64,000 nt of DNA from Rhea pennata. Lineage: Eukaryota > Chordata > Aves > Rheiformes > Rheidae. The stretch covers positions 29,631,083 through 29,695,082 of the forward strand of contig NC_084671.1 of NCBI RefSeq assembly GCF_028389875.1. Reading direction: 5' to 3'. The position numbers and the translations under genes were made by a program. Under the pieces are notes generated by a model. That model made no database searches. It was not told the origin of the DNA and saw only the letters and a program-made list of their open reading frames with translations. The stretch's first letter is position 1, and each line of letters starts with the position of its first letter. This document shows positions 36,501 to 48,802 of the stretch, piece after piece.

Positions 36501-39500
36501 CTGAAATGATTGGTGGCAGTAGCATGTGCCTTGCTCCAATAACTCACAAACCCACTCTCCTGGAAAGACCTGACCTGGAATAGCACCAGTGAGTGTGCTT
36601 ATCCACTCTGTCTCCCCATGAAGAAGGCTATGGATTGCCATAGCTTGTGCCTGCAGTTGCTGTTGAGGCAGAGCCCAGTGGTGGGGATGTTCTCACATCT
36701 TAATCACGGATTGTGCTGAACTGAAATACTGCCTGTCACTGCTGAAATGTGCCTGCTGCCACCATGCTGAGAAAGTGTTGCATTATTCTAGCACAGTGGA
36801 GAGGAGCAGAGACAGTAGTGAAGTGTCCTGGGAGGGAGAAGACTACCATTGGCAGCCATTGCCCTAAGTGTACACAGGGAGGCTTGAATCTGCTCGGCAT
36901 GCTCTCCTCTACCATTCATCAGCACACAACCTCTGTAGAGAGTGGGACCAGGTCAGCGCCCTGCCACAGGGCTTATTTTCTTTATCTGCGGTGCGTGCTT
37001 ATATGATTTCTGGTAACTTAATCACTAAAGAATTCTCCCCAGCTTCATCATTAATGTGGCTTTTCCTGTGTTTCCATAAAGAGATCAGAGCCCATGTGAC
37101 ATTTTTGCCTGATGCCTGATAAGAATAATAAATGAATCCAAAGCAGGAAATGGCAAAAAAACAAAAAAGCCTTGGCTTGGTCCTTGTGGCGACAGACAGA
37201 TTTAGCAGTCTCTGTGTGGTCGCTCCATGATGACGTCTGCACCCAGAGTGGATTGGTCCTGTTTGGGGAAGTCAGGCGATTGTTTTGCCGGGGTGTGGAC
37301 TCCTCTCACACCACACCCCGGGTTATTCCTGCCTAGCAGGAAGCCTGCAGAGACCAGCAAAGGCCTGAGACTACTGTTTGTTCCTTTTCCACTCGTAAAA
37401 TCCTAACAATGGGGAGATGCACTCTCCATGCCAAGCCAAGCAATCTTTCGACCTCCCATGAGTAACGCTGGCCCATCTGAAGGATGTCTATGTTGGAGAT
37501 GGAATGGCTCTCATCTCTCCTGCTTTTTTCAGAGAAGGGTGTGAGTGCCCGGAGCTTTATCCACTCGGAAATTGCTCTCGTTAAAAATGCTCTTCCACCA
37601 GCACAGGTCATTCCCTTGATCTCTGTAAGCAGACAGTTACCAAGGCTGGAACAATGGGAAATGAATTATTTCCAAGAAAGTGGCTATGCAATTTTCCACT
37701 TCCTGTCTTCATTAGACAATCTTTGTAGCCAGCCACATTCCTAACAAACCATGTGCCTGAGGCAAAGAGGGATAGAGCTAGGCCCCCATAAACAGTGCAT
37801 TGCTGACTGGCTCAACAGGGAATACTTGAATCTCTGCCATTCACTTATTTTGGCTAAGCAAATTTGTCCGATGTGCTCTTGTGAAGCTCAGTGTGGTTTG
37901 GATAAGGAGTGGTGGGATAGGTTCACTGCAAGAAGAAAGGAAGTAGAAGCATTACCACATCTAGTTAAGTGAAAGGATTCATAGAGACGCAGCACACATG
38001 GCTTGGCTTCCATCTTGCATCCATTATAAACAGTGGTGGGAGTTCCACTTTTGTCCATTCACATAGAAGGCAACTGGTATAGAAGGGACTATGCCACACA
38101 CAGGCCCATACCAACCATTGTGCTTCTACTTTTGCTGTTAAGATATGCAGGAACAGAGATCTTATAATAGGTTCTTGTGTTTTGCAGCTACAGTGAGTTT
38201 GACACCAAAGGACCAGCGGTGGATCGGAGCCTGGTGGCTAGGACTGTTGATCTCCTCAGGTTGCTTGGTGGTCACCTCCATTCCTTATTTCTTTTTTCCT
38301 CGATACATGCTCAAAGGAGAGGTAAGACCCAAGCTCTGGAGGGGTCAGACATCATCTTGCCAGAGCCATGCTCTGGGTGGGAATATCTGCCACTAGCAGA
38401 GATGGATGTGGGGGGGGGAAAGAGTACAGAAGCCTTTGTGAGAGGTTTGTAATTACTCACAAGTGAAAAATCTTTCAAATACGCTTCATACCCAGGTGAG
38501 GGGCAGGGCTCTTCATTCTCTCACAGTAAGTTGGAATGCCAGAACTCACATAGCACTGCAGGTAAAAAGCAGAGATCACGTAATTCCCACTAGCTGCATC
38601 CTTTCTTCTGCCTCCTTTCCTGTTTGCCCTCTCCTCCTGTGGAACTCCCACAGGCTCTGCTCTGTGTGGCTGGCCTGGCCCAGGTCTCAACAGGCTGGCT
38701 GAGAGTCACTGCCACAGATCTTAAACTATGGCAGAACGAGTCCAACCACTGCAGTGCTGCTGTCCAATAATACAGCAGGTGATGCTGACATTGGTTCAGA
38801 TCACTGGAAAGACTAAGGAATGCCCTATGCCATACAGAATAGCAGTGAAATTGTTCAGCTGAAGGGTGTGGCCAAATACAAAGCAAATGGGATGAGCTTC
38901 CATTACACAAATGGAAAAATCTGAAAGACTCATTTTAGAGCAAGTGGAAGTTTTTCTCAGAGGCAGGCCACTTGAGCACGAGTGTGATTTCATCTAGTAG
39001 AACAAAGCTATGTAAGCTCCAGCACTATAAGCTCCTAAGGAAAAATTGGACAGCATCTGTTGAGAAGGTTTTTGGTAGACCTGGGAGAAAGTGGCTAGAT
39101 GGCTTCTTGGGGTCAATGTTTGGCAACTTGATCCTTCTGGGGTACTCTAAATGCTTGTGCTCCAGTGTGCTGGCAAAATCTGTATCTTAACACCACACTG
39201 CCCAGTCCTCTGCAAGTCCTCCACTGACATTAGCAAGGTCATCAGCAAAGAGACCCTCTGCTCAAAGCAGAGGATTCCCAAGTGCAGGATCTAGGGGAGA
39301 AGTGCAGGAACTAAGTCAGGAGGAGTGTTTGAAAAATGTGCTTTTTCTTTGGAAAAAATGTTGAAGAAAAGTTTCCTATCAAAAGAAACAAGTTTCCTAT
39401 CAAAAGAAACAAACAAAAAAGTAAAATTACCAAAATGCTCCATTTCAGTGTTTTTAAAACAAACACTCACAGTTTAGGTTCAAAAATAGTTTGTTGTTTG

Positions 39501-42500
39501 AAGTAGCTTAATTATCCTTCTTTAAGGTCAAAATCAAAACCAAAATATTTCATAATTACAATTAGAGGACACAATAGACTTTGGTTGACCCACTTCCAAA
39601 TTTCATTTTCAGATCTTTTGTAGAATTAAAAAACTGATGTTTTTACTTCTGTCAGAGTTCAGGAGACGAAAGTTCTCCAAGGTCTTCAAAGCTTTCAGGA
39701 TGGGACAAGCTTTTTTGTCTTTCAGCTCTGCTCAATAGTTGTAGTGGAGCAAACTTAAGCAAATTGTCAGGCTTGGCAGGAGGTAAAAGATCATCTCTGA
39801 TAAATAATGGTATCACCTCTCTCTAACCTAGCTCCTTACCTGGACTGTACTAACCACACACAAGTGCTCTCCTCTCACCGCAGGCTCTTCTTCTGTCCCT
39901 CCTCAGGACCCAAATTCAGAGTCTGGCATGCTGAAGAAGATGGAGAAGGGAGAGGCTGAACAAATCTCCTTGCTGGAATTCATAAAAAGTAAAGAACTGT
40001 AATTTGATAGCAACGGGGGAATAGTGTACATGGAAGGCATTGTGCTCCCCATTGATGCCTCCAGCCATTCCAGGGCAGGTGGAGACTGCCACTTACACAT
40101 TTTCAAGTTGAGAGTGCTTTTCAAGAGCCTTCAAGTGTCTCCATTGCATTATGTGGAGACACTGGAGCCAACTTGGGGATCTCCAGAGTCTTACCATGCC
40201 CAGCACCTAAGCCCCTAACTGCACAACACAACATGATATGCAGACAGTCATTCACTAAGAATTACTGGAAGATAAACACAGCTTCCATGTCACAATAGGT
40301 CTGTGGGGCCTGAGTCATTTCTGAAAATAATTCTGAGATTCTTAGTTGACGTGACTACCCTGGAAAATGCTACCCACAGTGTTTAGCCCACTGTTGCACG
40401 TCAAGGGCTCCAGGCACCACTAGCATTGGTTTAAGAAGATTGCTACACTGCAGCTTACACCAATTTGTTTATGTACAGCTGAAACAGGCTTGAATAGGGA
40501 TGTCTCTGATGAGAGGGACCAGTTTATTTATTTTTTTTTTTTTAGCTGTATAATGCCTTCTTTCCAGATAAAGATATTCCCTCCCTCCCCGTCCACTGCA
40601 GTCAGATCTTGTGGTTGTTGACTCCCTTTTCTCTTTCTCATTGGGCTTTGATAAATGATGCCAGGTCTCCATGGCATTCTGTGCTAGAAAAGAAAAACTA
40701 ATTAGACAGCAAGCAAACAGAGCAGCTCCTGAGCAGCTTGGAGTCACTCTGACTGTGCTGAAAAGCCAGGCTGTCCTGGCTGGGGCAGGGGTGATACATT
40801 ATCCCATAAGGAATATATATTATGATTCACGGTGTCAGGCATCAGACCTTCCACATACTCAGTTAATGCAGCTCCACTGAAACCCATGCCCTTTTGCTCA
40901 TTTGTGCCATTCAAGAATATGACCTCAGCTTCAAAAAATAAAGATACTATGGCTGCTAAATGCTCTGAGGGCTTGTGGATTTGGAAACATTGACAGTGTG
41001 AGAGAGAGGGAGGATGATGGGCAGAACTGGCCCTCCACCTTGCCTCTCAAGATAGTTTGGTCACTGTCCTGCCAGCTGTCTGACCAAATCAGGGTTCCCT
41101 CTCTACATTTTTCCCATGTCCTTAAACACTCCCTGTATTAGCTCACTGGGAATAGTCTATGTCTAAGGAGTTTTTTTCATGATATGAATTGCTGATATGA
41201 GGAACAAATGGCTGAATCATATTTTCCCTGCTGTTTCCTTGTAGGATTCCCAAAGATCTTCCTGAGACTGCTCCTCAATCCTCTCTTCATCCTTCTAGTG
41301 CTGGCTCAGTGCAGCTTCTCCTCAGTCATTGCAGGTCTTGCCACCTTTCTCAACAAGTTTCTGGAGAAGCAGTATGGTGCCACATCTTCATATGCCAACT
41401 TTCTCATTGGTAAGCATGGCTGGTGAAGGCACATGCACCTGAACTCTAACAGGTGCAACCATAGGGTGGAAAACACATTCATCAACAGAGAACCACCTGT
41501 TTTCTAGGCTTTTTTACTATGCTAGAGAAAGTTATTGGAAACGCATTTTCCTAGCGAAGTATCTGGGAAGGGTGCAGGTGAGACCTGGTAACCACCTTGA
41601 GCCAGTTGATAAGTTTTTCCTTTTCCTGCCCTGAGATGCCAGCAGAGTCGAGGCCACGCTAATGCCTGTCATGCAGTCTCTCAGTGCCTGACTGCATTTG
41701 TTTGCTTGTACTTGTGGGCCAGAAACAGCTCTCACTGGAAATGTGCAGCCCTGCTACATGAGTGAAGCAGATACAGATCTCAGTGATGCCTAGAGAAGTT
41801 GGCAAAAGCAAACCAACAGACAATGATTATGCACCAAACTTGATCCTGCATCTCTAGTCATACATCTGAGACTGAGACCTGTTGTAGGTGTCAGCTACCT
41901 TTGTCTTTGGTCTCTCTTCAGTAACAGTGTGGTCTGTGGGTTCTTACAGCCATCACAAGGGGCTCAAAACCACTGCCGCTGTCCCCTGATAGCAGAGAGG
42001 TCTTGGCAGGCAGAATCTGAGGCTAATTCCTCTATTCCTCTGCAGGAGCTGTGAACCTGCCGTCAGCAGCACTCGGGATGCTCTTAGGAGGAATAGTCAT
42101 GAAACGCTTTGCCTTCTCCCTCCGGGCCATCCCACGGTTTGCTGTAGTGGTGCTTGTCTTCTCCATCCTCATCTGCCTGCCTATCTTCTTCATGGGCTGT
42201 TCCACAGGGCACATTGACGGGATCTACCCCTCCAGGTAATAACAGAGACACTTGGGCTGTTTCTGTCTCTTAATTCCTCCTCTCACCAGCTCTTGACTTA
42301 CTGCAGAGAAGTCTGTCACTGTCAACTAGTGAATCCCCTACACCTGTATGAAGGTAGCCCATCCTCTGGTCCACAGTGACTCCATGGCTCACACATAAGC
42401 AGGTAGGCCAGGCAAGAAGTGCTAGGTGATCATCAGTGAGAACCCTGTAGGCCCTAGGTGTCAGCTTTTGGGGGAGGATATACCAGGAGACCTTCAGAAT

Positions 42501-45500
42501 ATCAGTGCTTTGCTCTCAGATGCTTCAGACAATTTATCTCAGCCCCTGCACTATGTAGGCATTTTTAGACAGTGAGGGCTCCAGCAGAGCCTTTGGAACA
42601 GCTCTCGCCTGTCATGCATCACATAGTTAAAATCAGATGAACTAATGACCATTTCTGACCTGAATATCTTTGGAAGTGGAATATATGCACATGGAGGAGA
42701 AAGGGGAGGAGATCTGTCCACTTTCCTGTTTGCTCCTGAACCCCACTGTTGGGAGGAGATCTAATGGTGAGTGCATTTATCCATGATTTTCTGTATCAAG
42801 CAAACAGGGTGTATTTTTCACTCTAGCTCTGGGGAGGAAAGGGTCACTGATATGTGGTATCAGTGCCCATGTCCAAATCAGCTCCACACATGGGCAGGTT
42901 GTCTGCTCTCTTCATCCTAGTTGAGAGTTGCATTTGTGTTCACCTGGGTGGAAACTTCTGGCTCTTATCACATCTTTTTACTTTTTTAAGATAAAGCCAC
43001 ATTAGACTCCACCCCAAGTTTGTTGTCAAGTGCCTCATACTCAACCCGTTTCCTAATGCACTGCCAACATTTCAGCAAGGAGCTTTCATACAAATATTTC
43101 TTTTCACCAGTGGTAAGTCCCAGGGGTATGTCAGAGGGGTGAGGGACAGGGCAATCAATGTACTTCTCCTTTTGCCCACTTAAAACCCACTTAAATAACC
43201 ATAGTAAAGGAAAGCAACAGAACTCTGCAAATGAACACATAGTGGACGGCATGTTTATAGTTTGGAATGAGATCTGCATAGAATGTGCTGTGAAAGTCAT
43301 GAGCATGTGAAGGCATATGAACAAGGACATTCCTAGACACTTTTTTCCCTTCATTTTGGTAATTTCTGTAATGAAGCAGCTTGCCAGTGTCCAGGTAGCT
43401 CAACTGAAAGCAGAAGTGGAACAGGAGATATGTAAGATCCCTAGCAGCACCACAACATTCCTTCTCTCCCCAGTCCCTGCATGCATGTAACACAGCGAAG
43501 TAAAAGGACTCAGTGTGCAGCCCTGTTGGATGTACTCACAGCCAGAAGCATTATCTGGAGAGAATGACCTCAGTTCTGAAGACACCCAGTGAGGCACTGA
43601 CATACCTGCTTTTTATATGACAGCAAGATTTCAAATGCAAGGATATCCCTCGGCTCAAGAACCAGTTCTTTCTGAGCTAAATTTTAGAAAGCATCTTGGT
43701 ATCACCTTTGCAAAACCTGCAACTGAAAGCACAGAACTGCCACATAGCCTTCATAAAATGTTTGTGTCCTGTCACCAGTGTCAGATTGCCTGCTTGTCTC
43801 TGCCTGAGATACACCTGTGTTTATGGGCTTTGCTAATACAGCTGGAAGCTGGCAAAGGGATGTCCATGAAAGAAGAGGCTGGGGGAAAACTGACTCATTT
43901 TTTGCCTTCCATGTTTGTTTTCAGAGTCCTTAGCTCACAGATATAACTCATCATTTTCCTTTTCTGCAAACTTATGTAACATATGAGGTAGGACTATTGG
44001 GGCTATAGGCTTCTGAGAGCTTAGGGTGGCTCCTCTAGCCTCTACCAGCTTCTGGGCTTGCAGAGTTACTTGTGTCTACCTGGTGGCACAAGGCTGCTTG
44101 AGAAAGACTTGTGAATAAGTTGTGCATGCTCTTTCTTGCAACAGTTTGCAGTGACTGCCAGGTGGAAGAGTATGCTAAGGGAGGCCTGCACCTTCCCTGC
44201 CTTGTGCTATCTAGAAGGGAGCTGAGAACACAAATGCACTGTGTGACAAACCCGAAGTGGTCATCTCCTTGGATATCACATCCAAGTAGACTCTTTCATT
44301 TCATCAGGGGCTCAGTAAACCTCACTTCTCAAGCTTTCAGATCTTTTCCCCTCTCCCTCTTCTCAGGTATTCTTCTGCAACACATGCACACTTCATGAGT
44401 CCAGTTTGTTACTCAGACTACCCTGACCACTTCCAGCTGTTACCCTATATTACACAGGAAACCTCTCCCTTGCAATGGCAGCAGTGCATAAAAATGAAAA
44501 TATCTTTCATGTAGAGCTCTAGGTAGCTTTGAGCTATGCAGACGCATGAACCTGAGCTCTACCCCTTGCCCATCATGCCCAAAGTTAGGGCCCTGACACT
44601 GGATGTATAGAATATGGACTGTGCTTCTCCAGCCAATTAATTCCCTCAGGCAGTAAGACAGTACAGAACAGATAAATTCATTTTGTCCTCTTGACCTTCA
44701 CTCTGTCATCAGGTTTGTTTGGAAAACAGCTTGCTTCCAGTTTCCATCTGAACGGTGTTTCCAGACAGCACTTTTTGCATATCTTTTTTGTCCAGTTTTG
44801 GATCAGGACAGACACATTTCTCCAGGTAGTTGCAGATTAGTTTACAACTGGAGAAGGTAAAAAAAGAAAAAGAAAAAGAAAAAGAAAAAGAAAAAGAAAA
44901 AGAAAAAGAAAAAGAAAAAGAAAAAGAAAAAGAAAAAGAAAAAGAAAAAGAAAAAGAAAAAGAAAAAAAGAAAAAGAAAAAGAAAAAGAAAAAAGAAAAA
45001 GAAAAAGAAAAAGAAAAAGAAAAAGAAAAAGAAAAAGAAAAAGAAAAAGAAAAAGAAAAAGAAAAAGAAAAAGAGAAAAAGAAAAAGAAAAAAAGAAAAA
45101 GAAAAAGAAAAAGAAAAAGAAAAAGAAAAAGAAAAAGAAAAAGAAAAAGAAAAAGAAAGAAAAGGAAAAGGAAAAGAAAAAGAAAAAGAAAAAAAAGAAA
45201 AAGAAAAAGAAAAAGAAAAAGAAAAAGAAAAAGAAAAAAAGTGTGTGAGTGCTCATTAGCAGACATAGTATAATTACTGCTAAGTTCACTGTAAACTGCA
45301 TAGGTACCTATAGGGGATTGGGATCTGGCAGAAGACCAGACTGCTACTGGCAGTGATCCAGCACAAATAGGAATGGGGAAATTGGTTAACTAGCAACAGG
45401 TCTGGGGAAGGATTTTTTTACTCCTGTCCTATTTTTTAATTATTTTTTTTTATTCTCTCACTTTTGGCAGTACATCAAGTTCCCAACAGCGGGTTAAGTC

Positions 45501-48500
45501 CCCCAGTGGGTGCCACTGCTCTGAACACATCTTTCACCCAATATGTGGAGAAAACAATGTGGAGTACATCTCTCCTTGTTTTGCTGGCTGCACAAACAAC
45601 ACTGTTAATTCTTCCACACCCAAACATGTGGTAAGTACTGGGGTGGGACAAGGCCACACAAATGAACTATCTTGTCTATGCAGTTGCCTTGAAGAGTCAG
45701 AATTCAAAGTGTTTGCTGAATATTTGGGGGGTTGCAAAGCAGACTGCACCTTTCTTGCTGGTGACAGTGGAAGCTACAGCAATGGTGTAAAACATGAAAA
45801 ATGTACAATATAACAACACAGTGGAGCAGTTTACACCTGCCAAGCACGGAGGTGTGTCTGAGGAGTTGGAATCTTTCAAAGGCCTGATGGAGGAAGCCAG
45901 ACTCTTCAATTCTGTGTGAGCAAGGATATGCAAACTGAGGAATGTTGGAATGCTGCATCTGAAGTTAGACAACATGAACTGGGCGCATTGCACTGTCAGA
46001 ACAGGAGTCTATGTATGCATAAAGGATGGAGAATTAGGTGGTGTTTGACTACATAGGAGGTGCTTGATCTACACAGGGTAGATGTTACTAGGTGATAGAG
46101 ACCGCAAGACACTGTGTAAATGCATGTCAAGGACTAGAGCTGGGAGATGGACTGCTGGAGAGTGAGACTTCATTGTGCTGCCAGCATGCAGATCTTCCAC
46201 TAATTTAATATGCTGAATAAGTCAACCATAAAACACTGGGAGATCATTAGTAGTTCTTCTGAGTGAAGAAAGAACTCCCATGCCTTTGATCATCTGAGGT
46301 TCACACCAACCATTTCTCATGACTTCGAGCACTAGGCTGCCAGTTCTCATTTAGATGAGGGCAGATCTGCCTGGGTGTAGTGCAACATCACGCCCTGGGA
46401 GTTTGCTCAGCAAAATGAAAAATGGCAACACACCGTGTTGCAGGATGCTGTGTTACCCAGTGGGAAGCCAGGGCTGTTCCATTAAAATTGGAATTGATGT
46501 TCTCATCATGCTTGCACAAAGTCAGGGCCCGGGAACAATGATTTTGATTTGCTGCTACCCTTACGGTTGCCAAATTCCTGTGTGCAGTAAACACTCATTG
46601 ACAATATTTCTTAAAACCTTGTCCCAGTCCTTCTCTCCTGACACAGGTTCAGGAAGTAATTTTCCTCTAGCTAGCTCCATAGCCTATTGTATTGCTGAAA
46701 ATCCCACTCTTCACTTCAGGAGCTTTATAATTTTTCCAATTGTTTCCAACAGATCTACAAGAACTGTTCTCTGATCCCTGCCATGAATGGGCTGTCCTCA
46801 GCAAAGACTGGGTCCTGTCCCCTCAGCTGTTCCCACATGCTCCTTCCTGCCATATTCCTCATCTCCTTTGCTGCACTGGTAGCATGCCTTTCCCACAATC
46901 CCCTCTACATGATGGTTTTACGGTGAGTAACAGGCCAGGGTTTCACAAGGCACATGTAAAGCATGATCTGCTGGGCATTAATCCCTTGCATTGGGATTAA
47001 TGGAGCCTCTAAGCAGCTTTTTAGCAGTTGTGGAAGGAAGCAACCTCTCCCAGCTCTCCCTCCTCCTGCTTTAGGATATAACTGCTCCACCCAAAGTGAT
47101 TCCTTCTTCATTTCCAATCCAGTATTTACCCCCTTCTTACAGGCTAGAGATTGAGTTTCCAAACTCGTAGGACTTTCATGCCCATGAAGTTTCAACCAAA
47201 GTTGTCATATGATCAGTTGAGAATTTGCCTCTTAAACATTTAAATGTGCCAAGTTTGGACAGGGCCAAAGTCAGAAAGAGTGTAAACTACCTGTCATTGA
47301 GTTGGGGCAATGAGGACATCTGCCCAAGATGCGGTATGTGAAATGTGACTGAGCATTACCTAGAGAGCCAGGTAATATGTTAGGGCTGCATAAATATCTG
47401 ACAAGGAGATGGACTTTTTCACTAAGTGAATACATTTTAAGGGTTTCCCTTTTCTTAGGAAACTTGCCAAGAAGGGTCTGTAAAAAACAAGAATTCCTCT
47501 TGTTTGCACACTTTTAGTTTCCCCCATTGTCCCCCACTACTCCTGGTTGGGAATCAAGCTACTTAAGATGACATTTTCTAAGAAGTGCAGTGTTTTCAGT
47601 TTTCAATAATGCTGCCGTTTGTGTTTGGTTTTCTGGGGAAACTGAGCAAGCCATTCTTAAAAACTAAACCCCACACTTTACATCACCTTGATGATTTTTC
47701 CCTGAAAATGCCTATGGATTTCCAGGCAGAGCTGTCTAGTGAGGACCTCTGATCTCATCCTACTCTCCTGAGAATTTTTCAGTGTCTGCTCCCCCACTTC
47801 CCAGTTCTCTTCTGTTCTTAGTCACCAGGGAAAAATGTAGTTTGAAGTAGCTAAACCTGATGGCTCCTGTTAGACTCAGTGAACCCAGAAACCCTAAGTG
47901 CAGTGCCACAGCCACGCATAGTAGCTGTCCACTCTCTGTGACAAGCACAGCTTTCTGCTAGCTCTCAACTCTTGTGATTTCTCTCCTGCAGGGTGGTGAA
48001 TCAAGACGAGAAGTCGTTTGCTATTGGAGTCCAGTTCTTACTAATGAGAATGTTAGGTGAGTGATGTCTCTCTTTACAGCTCCCACACAACCCTCCAGCA
48101 ACTGCTTAAACAGGGAAAACAAAGGGAAGACAGCAGGGCTCTCAGAGTCTCTTGTTGCTTTCTGGTAGAGTTCTTGGGCCATTTGGTGGGTCTCTGCAGT
48201 GTGTGACTTGGTTTGAGTTTGACCCTTATGTTTCCCCATTCCAATAAAAGGCTTCAAACTCTCACTTACAGCCATGTTCTGCAATGCGGCACTAAGGGCC
48301 AAAACAACTGAGATCTCTCCCTGGTAGTGCTGAAAGGCCTCCAAGAAATGACAGACAGTGGATAACTTGCTAAAGCATTCACTTGGGCCACAAGAGATGT
48401 TGAACCTTCTCAGGGAGGCAAAAGGACAGCACACAATATTTTTGAAGTCAATAAACAGAGTATCATTTGGGCTTGTTTTGAGAGCTGCTGGGTTTGAGGT

Positions 48501-48760
48501 ATTTAGGCATGCAAGCATGCAACACTGCAGGACAGGAAAAGTAGTCAGTAGCGCCCGCAGGTGATATGTAGCTTGACCCAGCCTCTCTCTCCAAAGCCTG
48601 GTTGCCAGCTCCAGCCATGTTCGGTGCCCTCATTGACTCTTCCTGCATCTACTGGCAGAAACAGTGCACCCAACGCAGATTCTGCGCCTACTACAACAAT
48701 GACTTCCTCCGCAACAGGTACCCGCGCTCGCTCCACTGGGTCACCGCCAAACATACACAA

Positions 48761-48802
<42 letters not shown>

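Noticed and set aside
44709-45301. Lys/Glu-rich and Phe/Leu/Ser-rich open frames of 147-185 codons
   Set aside because: They are translations of the AAAAAG microsatellite in different frames.
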